From: Puniceicoccales bacterium
Lineage (GTDB): Bacteria; Verrucomicrobiota; Verrucomicrobiia; Opitutales; JAIRLG01
Length of the DNA: 7,249 nucleotides
Direction: 5' to 3'
NCBI GenBank assembly: GCA_031255915.1
Contig: JAIRRP010000004.1
Location: 1 to 7,249 of the forward strand
Positions 1-5,412 of this stretch are shown one piece after another (position 1 is the stretch's first letter; each line of letters starts with the position of its first letter). The notes beneath the pieces are model-generated. The model was given only the letters and a program-made list of their open reading frames with translations, made no database searches and had not been told where the DNA came from. The position numbers and the translations under genes are program-made.

Positions 1-50
1 GCGCCCCCAAAGGGGGCCAAGGCGGTAAGCCCGCCGGTCAAATGGAGACG
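1..50 (+). repeat. Structured dispersed repeat, copy C (left part outside window)
   Basis: This is the 3' portion of the element seen complete at 3962-4086 and 5213-5336. It begins with a hairpin at 3-17 (GCCCCC, loop AAA, GGGGGC), which occupies the place of the GAGCCC/GGGCTC arm of the other copies. The strand AAGGCGGTAAG (19-29) follows, corresponding to the closing strand of the outer stem. Then comes CCCGCCGGTCA (30-40), identical to 4066-4076 of copy A, and AGACGCTAT from 46, at the same spacing as AGACGCCAT in copy A. The hairpin has the same stem length and loop size as in the other copies but a different sequence, so structure is kept while bases change. The opening strand and the first two arms would lie left of the window. 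The function is unknown. Confidence 0.75.
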
Positions 51-379
51 CTATCCCCAAACAGTTACTTCCATCTATAGAAAATTATAAACCCACTGGT
101 GGAACGAAAATGCCACTCCAAAACAATTTCCCATCCATAGGAACCCCAAAGGGACACATTGGCAGATACATGACAAAAAATCACCACCCTTTAGGCCTCC
201 TCACCATCGACATCCTTGATGTGATTCAGAGCGATGAGCTCTGCGCCTCTGAGAGAAATAAATCCAATGAGACCCTCAAATAAAGCAGGAGAGGAGCAGA
301 AGTATGGAGATGGAAGCACAAGGAGCTGCGGAAACATGACTTGCCATTTTGGGAGACTTTCTGTTCATAAACCTCCGCT
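51..379. other. Region upstream of fabH with no confident gene
   Basis: These 329 bases separate repeat copy C from fabH. On + I see no recognisable protein; in particular there is no rpmF or plsX, the usual partners upstream of fabH. A + strand frame from 234 (65 codons, running into fabH) gives a low-complexity product and looks spurious. Two good AGGAG motifs (289-293 and 321-325) lie here but are followed only by an 11-codon frame (ATG 304) and by the spurious frame (ATG 336). On - there is a 48-codon frame at 191-337, listed separately. The fabH operon promoter should be here, but no convincing -35/-10 pair stands out. Confidence 0.5.
191..337 (-). CDS. Possible 48-aa small protein or gene remnant (unrecognised)
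   Basis: A minus-strand frame opens at ATG (337-335) and stops at TAA (193-191), giving 48 residues. It has a hydrophobic middle (around FEGLIGFISL) and a charged end (IKDVDGEEA). I recognise no family. No Shine-Dalgarno is visible. The same frame stays open for about 41 more codons after this stop, to 65-67. A short alternative frame nearby (ATG at 167-165, 28 codons) also reads as protein-like. This could be a decayed gene, a real small protein or chance. It is divergent from fabH, which begins 43 bases away. Nothing beyond the open frame and its composition supports it. Confidence 0.15.
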   Translation of the reverse strand: MFPQLLVLPSPYFCSSPALFEGLIGFISLRGAELIALNHIKDVDGEEA

Positions 380-1387
380 ATGTCTATCTTCATCTGCGGG
401 ACTGGATCCTATCTCCCTCAAAAAGTCCTGACAAATGACGATCTCTCCCGCATAGTGGATACCAATGACGAATGGATTCGTACGCGCACCGGCATTCAGG
501 AAAGACATATCGCTTCGGAAGAAGAGGCAACTTCCGATCTGTGCTACCACGCATCGCTCCTGGCCATCAAAGCGGCACAATTGACGCCCCAGGACATCGA
601 CCTGATCCTCGTTGCCACCATCACCCCTGACACAGGATTCCCGGCAACGGCCTGCTATCTGCAACATCGCCTAAATTGCCGCCCCATTCCTGCCATGGAT
701 ATCAATGCAGCGTGTTCGGGATTTCCCTATGGATTGAAACTCGCCCAGCAAAGTCTTAAAGAAGACCCCTACTGCCACAACGTCCTCTTGGTCTGTGGTG
801 ATAAGATGTCCTCGGTTACCGATTGGCAAGATCGAAGCACATGTGTTCTCTTGGGCGATGGAGCTGGGGCCATCATCCTCCACCGACAAGATGTTCCGGA
901 ACAACCTTCGGCCAAGCTCCAGCTGAATATCATCGACATCCTTTTAGGCTCTAATGGTTCTGGAACTAATCTCATCATTATGCCGGCCGGAGGCTCTCGA
1001 AAACCAGCTTCTTCACAGACCTTAACGAATCGCGAGCACTTTTTCCGCATGAATGGAAAGGAAGTTTTTAAAAGTGCTGTAAACGTCATGTGCGAATGCG
1101 TGGAAGAAATTTTACAGCGGAATCATCTGACCATAAACGATCTCGATTACCTCCTACCTCATCAAGCCAATATCCGAATTATCCAAGCAGTAGCAGAACG
1201 CCTACGGCTCCCGCAAGACAAAGTTATTATTTCCATCCATCACTATGGCAATACCTCCGCCGCTTCCATACCCATCACGCTCGATCAGGCGATCCAGGAA
1301 AAAACCATTCATCGCGGTAAAACTTTATTGACCGTTGCCTTTGGCGCCGGATTGACATGGGGAGCAACCCTCCTTCAATGGCCATAG
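380..1387 (+). CDS. fabH: 3-oxoacyl-[acyl-carrier-protein] synthase III (FabH)
   Basis: FabH catalyses the first condensation of type II fatty-acid synthesis, joining an acyl-CoA primer (usually acetyl-CoA) to malonyl-ACP in the cytoplasm. The 335-residue product is close to the usual family length. It shows the N-terminal G-T-G-S-Y-L-P motif (7-13), the D-E-W-I-R-T-R-T-G-I block (30-39) with Trp32, and the complete Cys-His-Asn triad: Cys112 in D-I-N-A-A-C-S-G-F, His261 in P-H-Q-A-N, and Asn291 in Y-G-N-T-S-A-A-S-I-P. The glycine-rich end (F-G-A-G-L-T-W-G, 321-328) is typical. The start is chosen because M-S-I-F-I-C-G-T-G lines up with family N-termini. No Shine-Dalgarno precedes it; the bases just upstream are ACCTCCGCT. 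It is first in an apparent operon, nine bases before the BamD-like gene. plsX, its common partner, is not visible upstream within the window. Confidence 0.97.
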   Translation: MSIFICGTGSYLPQKVLTNDDLSRIVDTNDEWIRTRTGIQERHIASEEEATSDLCYHASLLAIKAAQLTPQDIDLILVATITPDTGFPATACYLQHRLNCRPIPAMDINAACSGFPYGLKLAQQSLKEDPYCHNVLLVCGDKMSSVTDWQDRSTCVLLGDGAGAIILHRQDVPEQPSAKLQLNIIDILLGSNGSGTNLIIMPAGGSRKPASSQTLTNREHFFRMNGKEVFKSAVNVMCECVEEILQRNHLTINDLDYLLPHQANIRIIQAVAERLRLPQDKVIISIHHYGNTSAASIPITLDQAIQEKTIHRGKTLLTVAFGAGLTWGATLLQWP

Positions 1388-1396
1388 ATTTTTCTC

Positions 1397-2629
1397 ATGC
1401 GAACGACAACATATTCACTTCTCTTAAGTATCATCTTTCTAGGTCTGACGAACGTCTTTGGCGCTAATCCATGGATCCATGACCATCGAAATAGATCCCA
1501 GACATGGCGACTTCCAGCGGATGCAGACCAAAGAAATTGCATATTACGAACAGCATTCGAAGAAGCGTACCAATGCAGAGAGAATGACGAATTGCGCAAA
1601 GCATTAGTGCTCTTCCGCAAGATTGTCGGTGTAAACGATACCACATGGTCTTCACAATCCTTATGGCAAATGGCGCTCATATATGAGCAAAAGCATCAAT
1701 ACATGTACGCCGTTAACCATCTGAAAAAGATCCTCGATCTCTATCCGGAGTACGAGCATTTTACCGAGGTCATAGATCGCCTTTTTCAGATCGCGACGAA
1801 ATTGAAATCCGGAAAACGGCCCTATTATTTTGGGCTTATTCCAGGATTTAAAGATTACAAATCCGCCATCGATTTTTATCAAAACGTCATTCAAAAAGCG
1901 CCCTCATTGTCATTGGCCCCCCAGGCACTCATGTGCATAGCGGAAATAGAGGAATTTCAGAAGCGACCGGCGAAAGCCATAGAAGCCCTCGATCAACTGA
2001 TCGACCAATATCCCTACTCTGAACTTTCGCCCGAAGCTTATCTCCAGATCGCCCGCATTTATGAGAGCCTTGTCGTCTCATCTGAACATGACCAAGGAGC
2101 TCTCCATAAGGCCCTAAATTATTACGAAGACTTCGCCTTTCTTTTCCCTGAACATGAAAACTGTCCATCGGTACACCAACGGATAGACCTACTTAAAGCC
2201 GCCCTGGCGAGGGCAAAAATTCGCATGGCAGATTTTTATTATTTTTTTCAAAATAATTGGCTAGCAGCCGATCTACTCTACGGTAAAGCATTGGATATTC
2301 ACTATTCTTCAGAAATTGTACAGGAGGTGGAGACTAAGCGCCAACGCATACGACAGGGGATATCGGCACCAAAATGTCCCATTGATTTCCTCTTCAATAC
2401 TCATGAACAAGATCGCAAAAATCAGCTCTGGCTGAAATCCATCGAGGCCAAATCCCATCTCGACTTTCATGAGATCCCATCTTTTCAAAACATGACACAT
2501 AAGGAGGATTCTTCTCTTTCTTCACAGGAAAAGACAGCAGATGACTTCTTGCCTCCATTCCTCAAAGACTCAGAAAACCCTTCTTTACAGGTAGATTTGA
2601 CGCAGATCAAACTTACTTCTGAATTCTAA
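1397..2629 (+). CDS. BamD-like outer-membrane assembly TPR protein
   Basis: This is a 410-residue protein with an N-terminal signal peptide (basic start, hydrophobic 6-18, likely cleavage after V-F-G-A at about 23). A helical tetratricopeptide region follows, from about 48 to 305. Repeat units show alternating A-x-x-x-Y/F and P-x-S/Y signatures, for example around 85-115 (Y-A-V-N-H-L-K-K-I-L-D-L-Y-P) and 175-210 (A-I-E-A-L-D-Q-L-I-D-Q-Y-P-Y-S). The segment P-Y-Y-F-G-L-I-P-G-F-K-D-Y (near 142-154) and the overall pattern resemble verrucomicrobial proteins annotated as outer-membrane assembly factor BamD. In the Bam complex, BamD works with BamA to insert beta-barrel proteins. Oddly, there is no lipobox cysteine after the signal (first Cys near 48), whereas classical BamD is a lipoprotein. 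The last 100 residues are polar, non-TPR and unrecognised. No Shine-Dalgarno is seen. The neighbours fabH and lptE support an envelope role. Confidence 0.72.
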   Translation: MRTTTYSLLLSIIFLGLTNVFGANPWIHDHRNRSQTWRLPADADQRNCILRTAFEEAYQCRENDELRKALVLFRKIVGVNDTTWSSQSLWQMALIYEQKHQYMYAVNHLKKILDLYPEYEHFTEVIDRLFQIATKLKSGKRPYYFGLIPGFKDYKSAIDFYQNVIQKAPSLSLAPQALMCIAEIEEFQKRPAKAIEALDQLIDQYPYSELSPEAYLQIARIYESLVVSSEHDQGALHKALNYYEDFAFLFPEHENCPSVHQRIDLLKAALARAKIRMADFYYFFQNNWLAADLLYGKALDIHYSSEIVQEVETKRQRIRQGISAPKCPIDFLFNTHEQDRKNQLWLKSIEAKSHLDFHEIPSFQNMTHKEDSSLSSQEKTADDFLPPFLKDSENPSLQVDLTQIKLTSEF

Positions 2630-2638
2630 GGTAGGAAA

Positions 2639-3271
2639 ATGAAGTTACGATTATTTAGAGCGTACTCTACCATCGTCATCACGCTAACCTTCTTTGCCGG
2701 GTGCTCCTACCATCGCGGTTTTCCTGAAAACACCTATTCCGATCCAGGTGGAAATAAAATCATCTGTCATATAGCTATTGCTCCCGTCAAAAATCTATCG
2801 TTGGCGCCGCAAGCGGAAGGTATTTTTACAGAACAATTGCATCGATATTTCACCTGTATTCCGGGCTGGCAGCTCTCGGAAGAACCTCAAGCCGATGTTA
2901 TCCTCGAGACACGCCTAGAGCATTTCAATACACATTTGGGAAGTACACGAGAGGAACATATCCAATCGCTTCACTTGGCATTAACGGCTTCCGCTTCCTT
3001 AAGGAAGGCAGAAGATAATCACTGTTACTTTCAAAACATCCCTTTTCAAGCTGAAACTTATTACGAAATCACTGAAATTAATGATCCCTACTACGCGGCC
3101 ATTCCTCTATTGACGCGCGATTTAGTAGAAAAAATCGGCAGAGCAGTCTGCTACCCATGGGAGCCATCGAGCCCCAAAGGCGAGCCATTCACAGAATATC
3201 CACGTTCTCAATCCACCGACCCAAAGGCCTTGACCAAAGGAAACCTACATCCATCCAGAGAAAAGAACTAA
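2639..3271 (+). CDS. lptE: LPS-assembly lipoprotein LptE family
   Basis: The 210-residue product begins with a lipoprotein signal: basic M-K-L-R-L-F-R, a hydrophobic run, then F-F-A-G-C with Cys22 as the expected lipidation site and Ser23 behind it, which favours outer-membrane sorting. The mature part starts C-S-Y-H-R-G-F and continues I-A-I-A-P-V-K-N-L-S, then a segment on an element that must be competed or degraded to a low state (Q-A-D-V-I-L-E-T-R-L), the arrangement of LptE-like (LPS-assembly) proteins. LptE plugs and supports the LptD barrel that inserts LPS into the outer leaflet. The final 35-40 residues are polar, proline-rich and probably disordered. Its start is preceded by AAGG (2628-2631, overlapping the previous stop) and AGGA (2633-2636), one of the two better ribosome-binding sites in the window. 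It starts nine bases after the BamD-like gene and ends five bases before rpe. The position -3 Phe in the lipobox is unusual but tolerated. Confidence 0.8.
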   Translation: MKLRLFRAYSTIVITLTFFAGCSYHRGFPENTYSDPGGNKIICHIAIAPVKNLSLAPQAEGIFTEQLHRYFTCIPGWQLSEEPQADVILETRLEHFNTHLGSTREEHIQSLHLALTASASLRKAEDNHCYFQNIPFQAETYYEITEINDPYYAAIPLLTRDLVEKIGRAVCYPWEPSSPKGEPFTEYPRSQSTDPKALTKGNLHPSREKN

Positions 3272-3276
3272 ACCTT

Positions 3277-3951
3277 ATGATTTCTGGCCAGACACCGATA
3301 AAGTCATCAATGCCATCTCTTATTCCCTCTCTCTTAAGCGGCCATCATGAAAATCTCCTCTCCAGTCTGAAAACAATTGAACGCCATCACCTCTCCTGGG
3401 CTCACCTAGACGTCATGGATGGGCACTTTGTCCCCAATTTTAGCTTTGGACCACAGATCATAAAGACACTTAAACGACATAGTTCCTTATTTTTTGACGT
3501 CCACCTCATGCTCGAACATCCCGAAAGGTTTATCTCGACATTTATCGAAGCGGGGGCCAATCTCCTCTCGTTTCATGTTGAATCCCAGGCGCCTATAGCT
3601 GCGACATTAAAACATATTCGAGAGCAAAATTGCGCCACGGGCTTGGCCTGCAACCCCGATAGTCCCGAAGAACTACTACTTCCCTGGCTAGAACAAGTCG
3701 ATCGCCTGCTCTTCATGGCGGTCCAGCCGGGATTTTGTGGACAAACCTTCCGCCACGATGTCCTGCACAAGATTGCAAAGATAGCTGCTATTCGACAACG
3801 ACGGGAGCTTTCATTTCGCATCGCCGTCGACGGAGGCATCGATGCCATTACGGCTGAAAAATGTCTAAAAGCAGGAGCAGACGTCGTGGTTTCAGGAACT
3901 TCCTTTTTCGATCCTGTTAAGCGAAGATCACTGCGGAAGCTCCTGCCATAG
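3277..3951 (+). CDS. rpe: Ribulose-phosphate 3-epimerase
   Basis: Rpe interconverts D-ribulose 5-phosphate and D-xylulose 5-phosphate in the pentose phosphate pathway, as a cytoplasmic metal-dependent TIM barrel. From this start it has 224 residues, near the usual length. Visible motifs are I-P-S-L-L-S (16-21), A-H-L-D-V-M-D-G-H-F-V-P-N (42-54) with metal ligand His43 and catalytic Asp45, D-V-H-L-M (74-78) with His76, V-Q-P-G-F-C-G-Q-T-F (149-158, phosphate loop) and V-D-G-G-I (184-188) with the second catalytic Asp185. The phosphate loop has Cys154 where Gly is commoner. The frame is open back to 3157, inside lptE, but that part shows no homology. ATG 3277 begins five bases after the lptE stop and ATG 3310 is an alternative that trims 11 residues; neither has a clear Shine-Dalgarno. 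It is the last gene of the apparent operon, and repeat copy A begins about ten bases after its stop. Confidence 0.95.
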   Translation: MISGQTPIKSSMPSLIPSLLSGHHENLLSSLKTIERHHLSWAHLDVMDGHFVPNFSFGPQIIKTLKRHSSLFFDVHLMLEHPERFISTFIEAGANLLSFHVESQAPIAATLKHIREQNCATGLACNPDSPEELLLPWLEQVDRLLFMAVQPGFCGQTFRHDVLHKIAKIAAIRQRRELSFRIAVDGGIDAITAEKCLKAGADVVVSGTSFFDPVKRRSLRKLLP

Positions 3952-3961
3952 GCAGTCCGGT

Positions 3962-4086
3962 TTGCCGCCTTTGCGGTAAGGGAAAAATGCAAAGCGGGAG
4001 CTTTCATTTTTCCTTACCGCGGCCCGCACAGCGGGCCAGAGCCCGAAGGGCTCAAAGGCGGCAAACCCGCCGGTCAGACAAAGACG
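3962..4086 (+). repeat. Four-way cloverleaf repeat, copy A
   Basis: This element is almost entirely base-paired. The outer stem pairs TTTGCCGCCTTT (3961-3972) with AAAGGCGGCAAA (4054-4065). It encloses three arms. Arm 1 (3973-4020) has GCGGTAAGG/CCTTACCGC, then AAAAATG/CATTTTT, then AAAGC/GCTTT with loop GGGA, interrupted by single-base bulges G3982 and C3990. Arm 2 (4021-4037) is GGCCCGC, loop ACA, GCGGGCC. Arm 3 (4039-4053) is GAGCCC, loop GAA, GGGCTC. Only A4038 is unpaired at the junction. The tail CCCGCCGGTCA (4066-4076) and AGACG (4082-4086) is shared with the other copies. The 5' edge of homology is sharp at TTGCCGCC; the flanks to the left are unrelated. It lies ten bases after the rpe stop. 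The inner AAAGC/GCTTT hairpin followed by CATTTTT could act as a weak terminator. The family is unknown to me. Confidence 0.9.
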
Positions 4087-4157
4087 CCATTCAAATAATA
4101 GTGCTGAATTTTAAAGCTGTACTCCCTCTCTAAAAACTCACAACTGACAGTACCTGT

Positions 4158-5048
4158 ATGTATAAATCTTGGATTGCGCTCAACAATGCCGACGTGATCA
4201 CCGTGGAGGAATCTCTATCTCTCCTGGAAACCCCGGAATGGTCACTTGAACAAAAAGACAACGAACCGGTTCACCTATGTGGCTATTTCACGGATATATC
4301 CCACATATCGCCCGCATGGGAACTGCTCTGTAGCCTCATTTCCAGCCTAAGATCATATACCCCATCACAGGAAACACTTCAGGATACTGATTGGAAGAAT
4401 CACTATAAAGAATTTCTCAAGCCCTTTCAAATCGGCCCATTACACATCATTCCCGAGTGGTTTCGAAAAAACTACACCCTCCCTCCGCAACATCATGGGA
4501 TCTATCTCGACGCCGGATTGGCCTTTGGGACAGGTGCCCATGAAACAACACAGTTATGCCTAAGGCGACTTGTCGACTTCGCTCTGTTTCATCCGCAACA
4601 TCTCAACACGCTCAAGTACATCGACGCCGGCTGCGGTTCCGGTATTCTATCCCTAGCAGCTTACAAATTAGGGTTCCGGCATATCCTAGGATGCGATACC
4701 GACCCGGATGCCATCAGAGTTAGTCGAGAAAATGCCCAACTGAACGCCATTCCCGATACGGCCATCGATTTTCAAATCGCCGATGTCACCTATGGCCTAC
4801 TGGGACGTCAGGCCAATCTCATTTCCGCCAATATCTTGGCTCCTACTCTCAAGGCCCACGCACATCTTCTCGTTCACACCGTTGCCCCTGGAGGGACTTT
4901 GTCGTTAAGCGGTATCCTCAACACCGAGGTTATGGATATCCAAGCCACCTTCGATCCCCTATTAAAAAAATATTGGCCGGATTTCCAGGTCTTGCAGCCA
5001 TCTTTAGGCGAATGGGCCGAGATCGCCTATAGATATAAATCACCATAA
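4158..5048 (+). CDS. prmA: Ribosomal protein L11 methyltransferase (PrmA)
   Basis: PrmA uses S-adenosylmethionine to trimethylate amino groups of ribosomal protein L11 in the cytoplasm. The product has 296 residues, as expected for the family. The N-terminal substrate-recognition region ends with the family block D-W-K-x-x-Y-K-E-F-L-K-P-F-Q-I-G-P (78-94). The signature D-A-G-L-A-F-G-T-G-A-H-E-T-T (118-131) follows, then SAM motif I (D-A-G-C-G-S-G-I-L, 156-164), the acidic end of strand 2 (C-D-T-D-P, 179-183) and the catalytic-side motif S-A-N-I-L-A (223-228). No residue expected for activity appears to be missing. ATG 4158 is the only sensible start, since no in-frame ATG or GTG lies nearby upstream. 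It has no Shine-Dalgarno, so a leaderless or weakly initiated message is possible. It stands alone between two oppositely oriented repeat copies, 71 bases after copy A, and so probably has its own promoter. Confidence 0.96.
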   Translation: MYKSWIALNNADVITVEESLSLLETPEWSLEQKDNEPVHLCGYFTDISHISPAWELLCSLISSLRSYTPSQETLQDTDWKNHYKEFLKPFQIGPLHIIPEWFRKNYTLPPQHHGIYLDAGLAFGTGAHETTQLCLRRLVDFALFHPQHLNTLKYIDAGCGSGILSLAAYKLGFRHILGCDTDPDAIRVSRENAQLNAIPDTAIDFQIADVTYGLLGRQANLISANILAPTLKAHAHLLVHTVAPGGTLSLSGILNTEVMDIQATFDPLLKKYWPDFQVLQPSLGEWAEIAYRYKSP

Positions 5049-5212
5049 TGCCCATAACGCCTCTTGGGCAAGAGTCATACCCTCGCGACATCCTCAGAGG
5101 TCGGTTTCATGACCTCTGTCGAAAGCCTGGAACTCACTAGTACAGTTTCCCTTTACTTGACGTCACGCTGCTGGATTTGGTCCTTCAGGTTCAACGGGTT
5201 TTCCCTAAGCAT
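5049..5212. other. Non-coding stretch after prmA with small hairpins
   Basis: These 164 bases plus repeat copy B and its 75-base flank make up the 363-base gap between prmA and the minus-strand peptidase gene. I see two inverted repeats: CTCTT/AAGAG (5061-5065 with 5070-5074, loop GGGC), just after the prmA stop, and a perfect 8-bp stem CAGAGGTC/GACCTCTG (5095-5102 with 5111-5118, 8-base loop). Neither is followed by a T run, so neither is a classical intrinsic terminator on +. GGGTTTTCCC (5198-5207) is a further small palindrome. An 85-codon + frame crosses this stretch into the repeat, but its product has no protein-like features and ends inside the repeat. Confidence 0.45.
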
Positions 5213-5336
5213 CGTCTCAAATCTCTCCGACGGGTTTGCCGCCTTTGAGCCCTTCGGGCTCCTGCCCGCTACGCGGGCCGCGGCTAGAAAAAATGAAAGC
5301 TCCCGCTTTGCATTTTTTTAGCCGCAAAGGCGGCAA
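5213..5336 (-). repeat. Four-way cloverleaf repeat, copy B (inverted relative to A)
   Basis: This is the reverse complement of the copy A design. The outer stem pairs 5236-5246 with 5326-5336 (TTGCCGCCTTT/AAAGGCGGCAA), with a possible T-G pair added outside (5235-5337). Arm 3 is GAGCCC/GGGCTC at 5247-5261, identical in stem to copy A. Arm 2 is GCCCGC, loop TAC, GCGGGC at 5264-5278. Arm 1 is 5280-5325: GCGGCTA/TAGCCGC, an eight-pair A/T section, then AAAGC/GCTTT, with bulged C's. Where copy A has GCGGTAAGG/CCTTACCGC, this copy has GCGGCTA/TAGCCGC, so both strands of the arm changed together. The tail, read on -, is CCCGTCGGAGA then AGACG (5217-5213). In minus-strand terms the element lies 75 bases after the stop of the peptidase gene, the same gene-to-element polarity as copy A after rpe. 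Confidence 0.9.
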
Positions 5337-5412
5337 GCTGTTCCGAAGCAAAAAAACTCCATAAAAGGCAACACGGTAAGGCATCGCCAGATATAAGTAG
5401 AAACAGGCCCAT
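5284..5412 (-). CDS. Possible coupled 42-aa hydrophobic peptide ending in the repeat
   Basis: On the minus strand the peptidase stop codon overlaps a new start in TGATG (5414-5410), a layout typical of translational coupling. The frame runs 42 codons: a hydrophobic N-terminal half (M-G-L-F-L-L-I-S-G-D-A-L-P-C-C-L-L-W-S-F-F) and then about 17 residues encoded by repeat copy B (L-A-A-F-A-A-K-K-M and on). It stops inside the repeat. I know no homologue. The frame is also open upstream in the peptidase gene, so the overlap may be chance, and copy A offers no equivalent peptide. Treat it as a candidate only. Confidence 0.15.
   Translation of the reverse strand: MGLFLLISGDALPCCLLWSFFASEQLAAFAAKKMQSGSFHFF

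Noticed and set aside
3157..3276. 40-codon N-terminal extension of rpe overlapping lptE.
   Set aside because: The extension has no similarity to Rpe and lies wholly in the lptE tail; starts at 3277 or 3310 fit the family.
3573..4007. 144-codon minus-strand frame starting in repeat copy A and running antisense to rpe.
   Set aside because: rpe has all family motifs on the other strand; the frame is a shadow, with its ATG provided by the repeat.
5095..5118. Perfect 8-bp inverted repeat as a prmA terminator.
   Set aside because: No T run follows on either strand and the loop is eight bases; it is kept only as a noted hairpin.
5155..5217. On the minus strand, ACCCGTTGAACCTGA with AGGGAA further on resembles the 3' half of a TPP riboswitch.
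   Set aside because: The 5' half (GGGGTGC and CTGAGA in their proper setting) and a good P4/P5 helix are missing, upstream lies the repeat, and no minus-strand gene follows that it could control. Likely a chance match; a covariance search would decide.
5064..5321. 85-codon + strand frame after prmA.
   Set aside because: It crosses small hairpins and most of repeat copy B, has no recognisable domain, and its last third is just the translated repeat.
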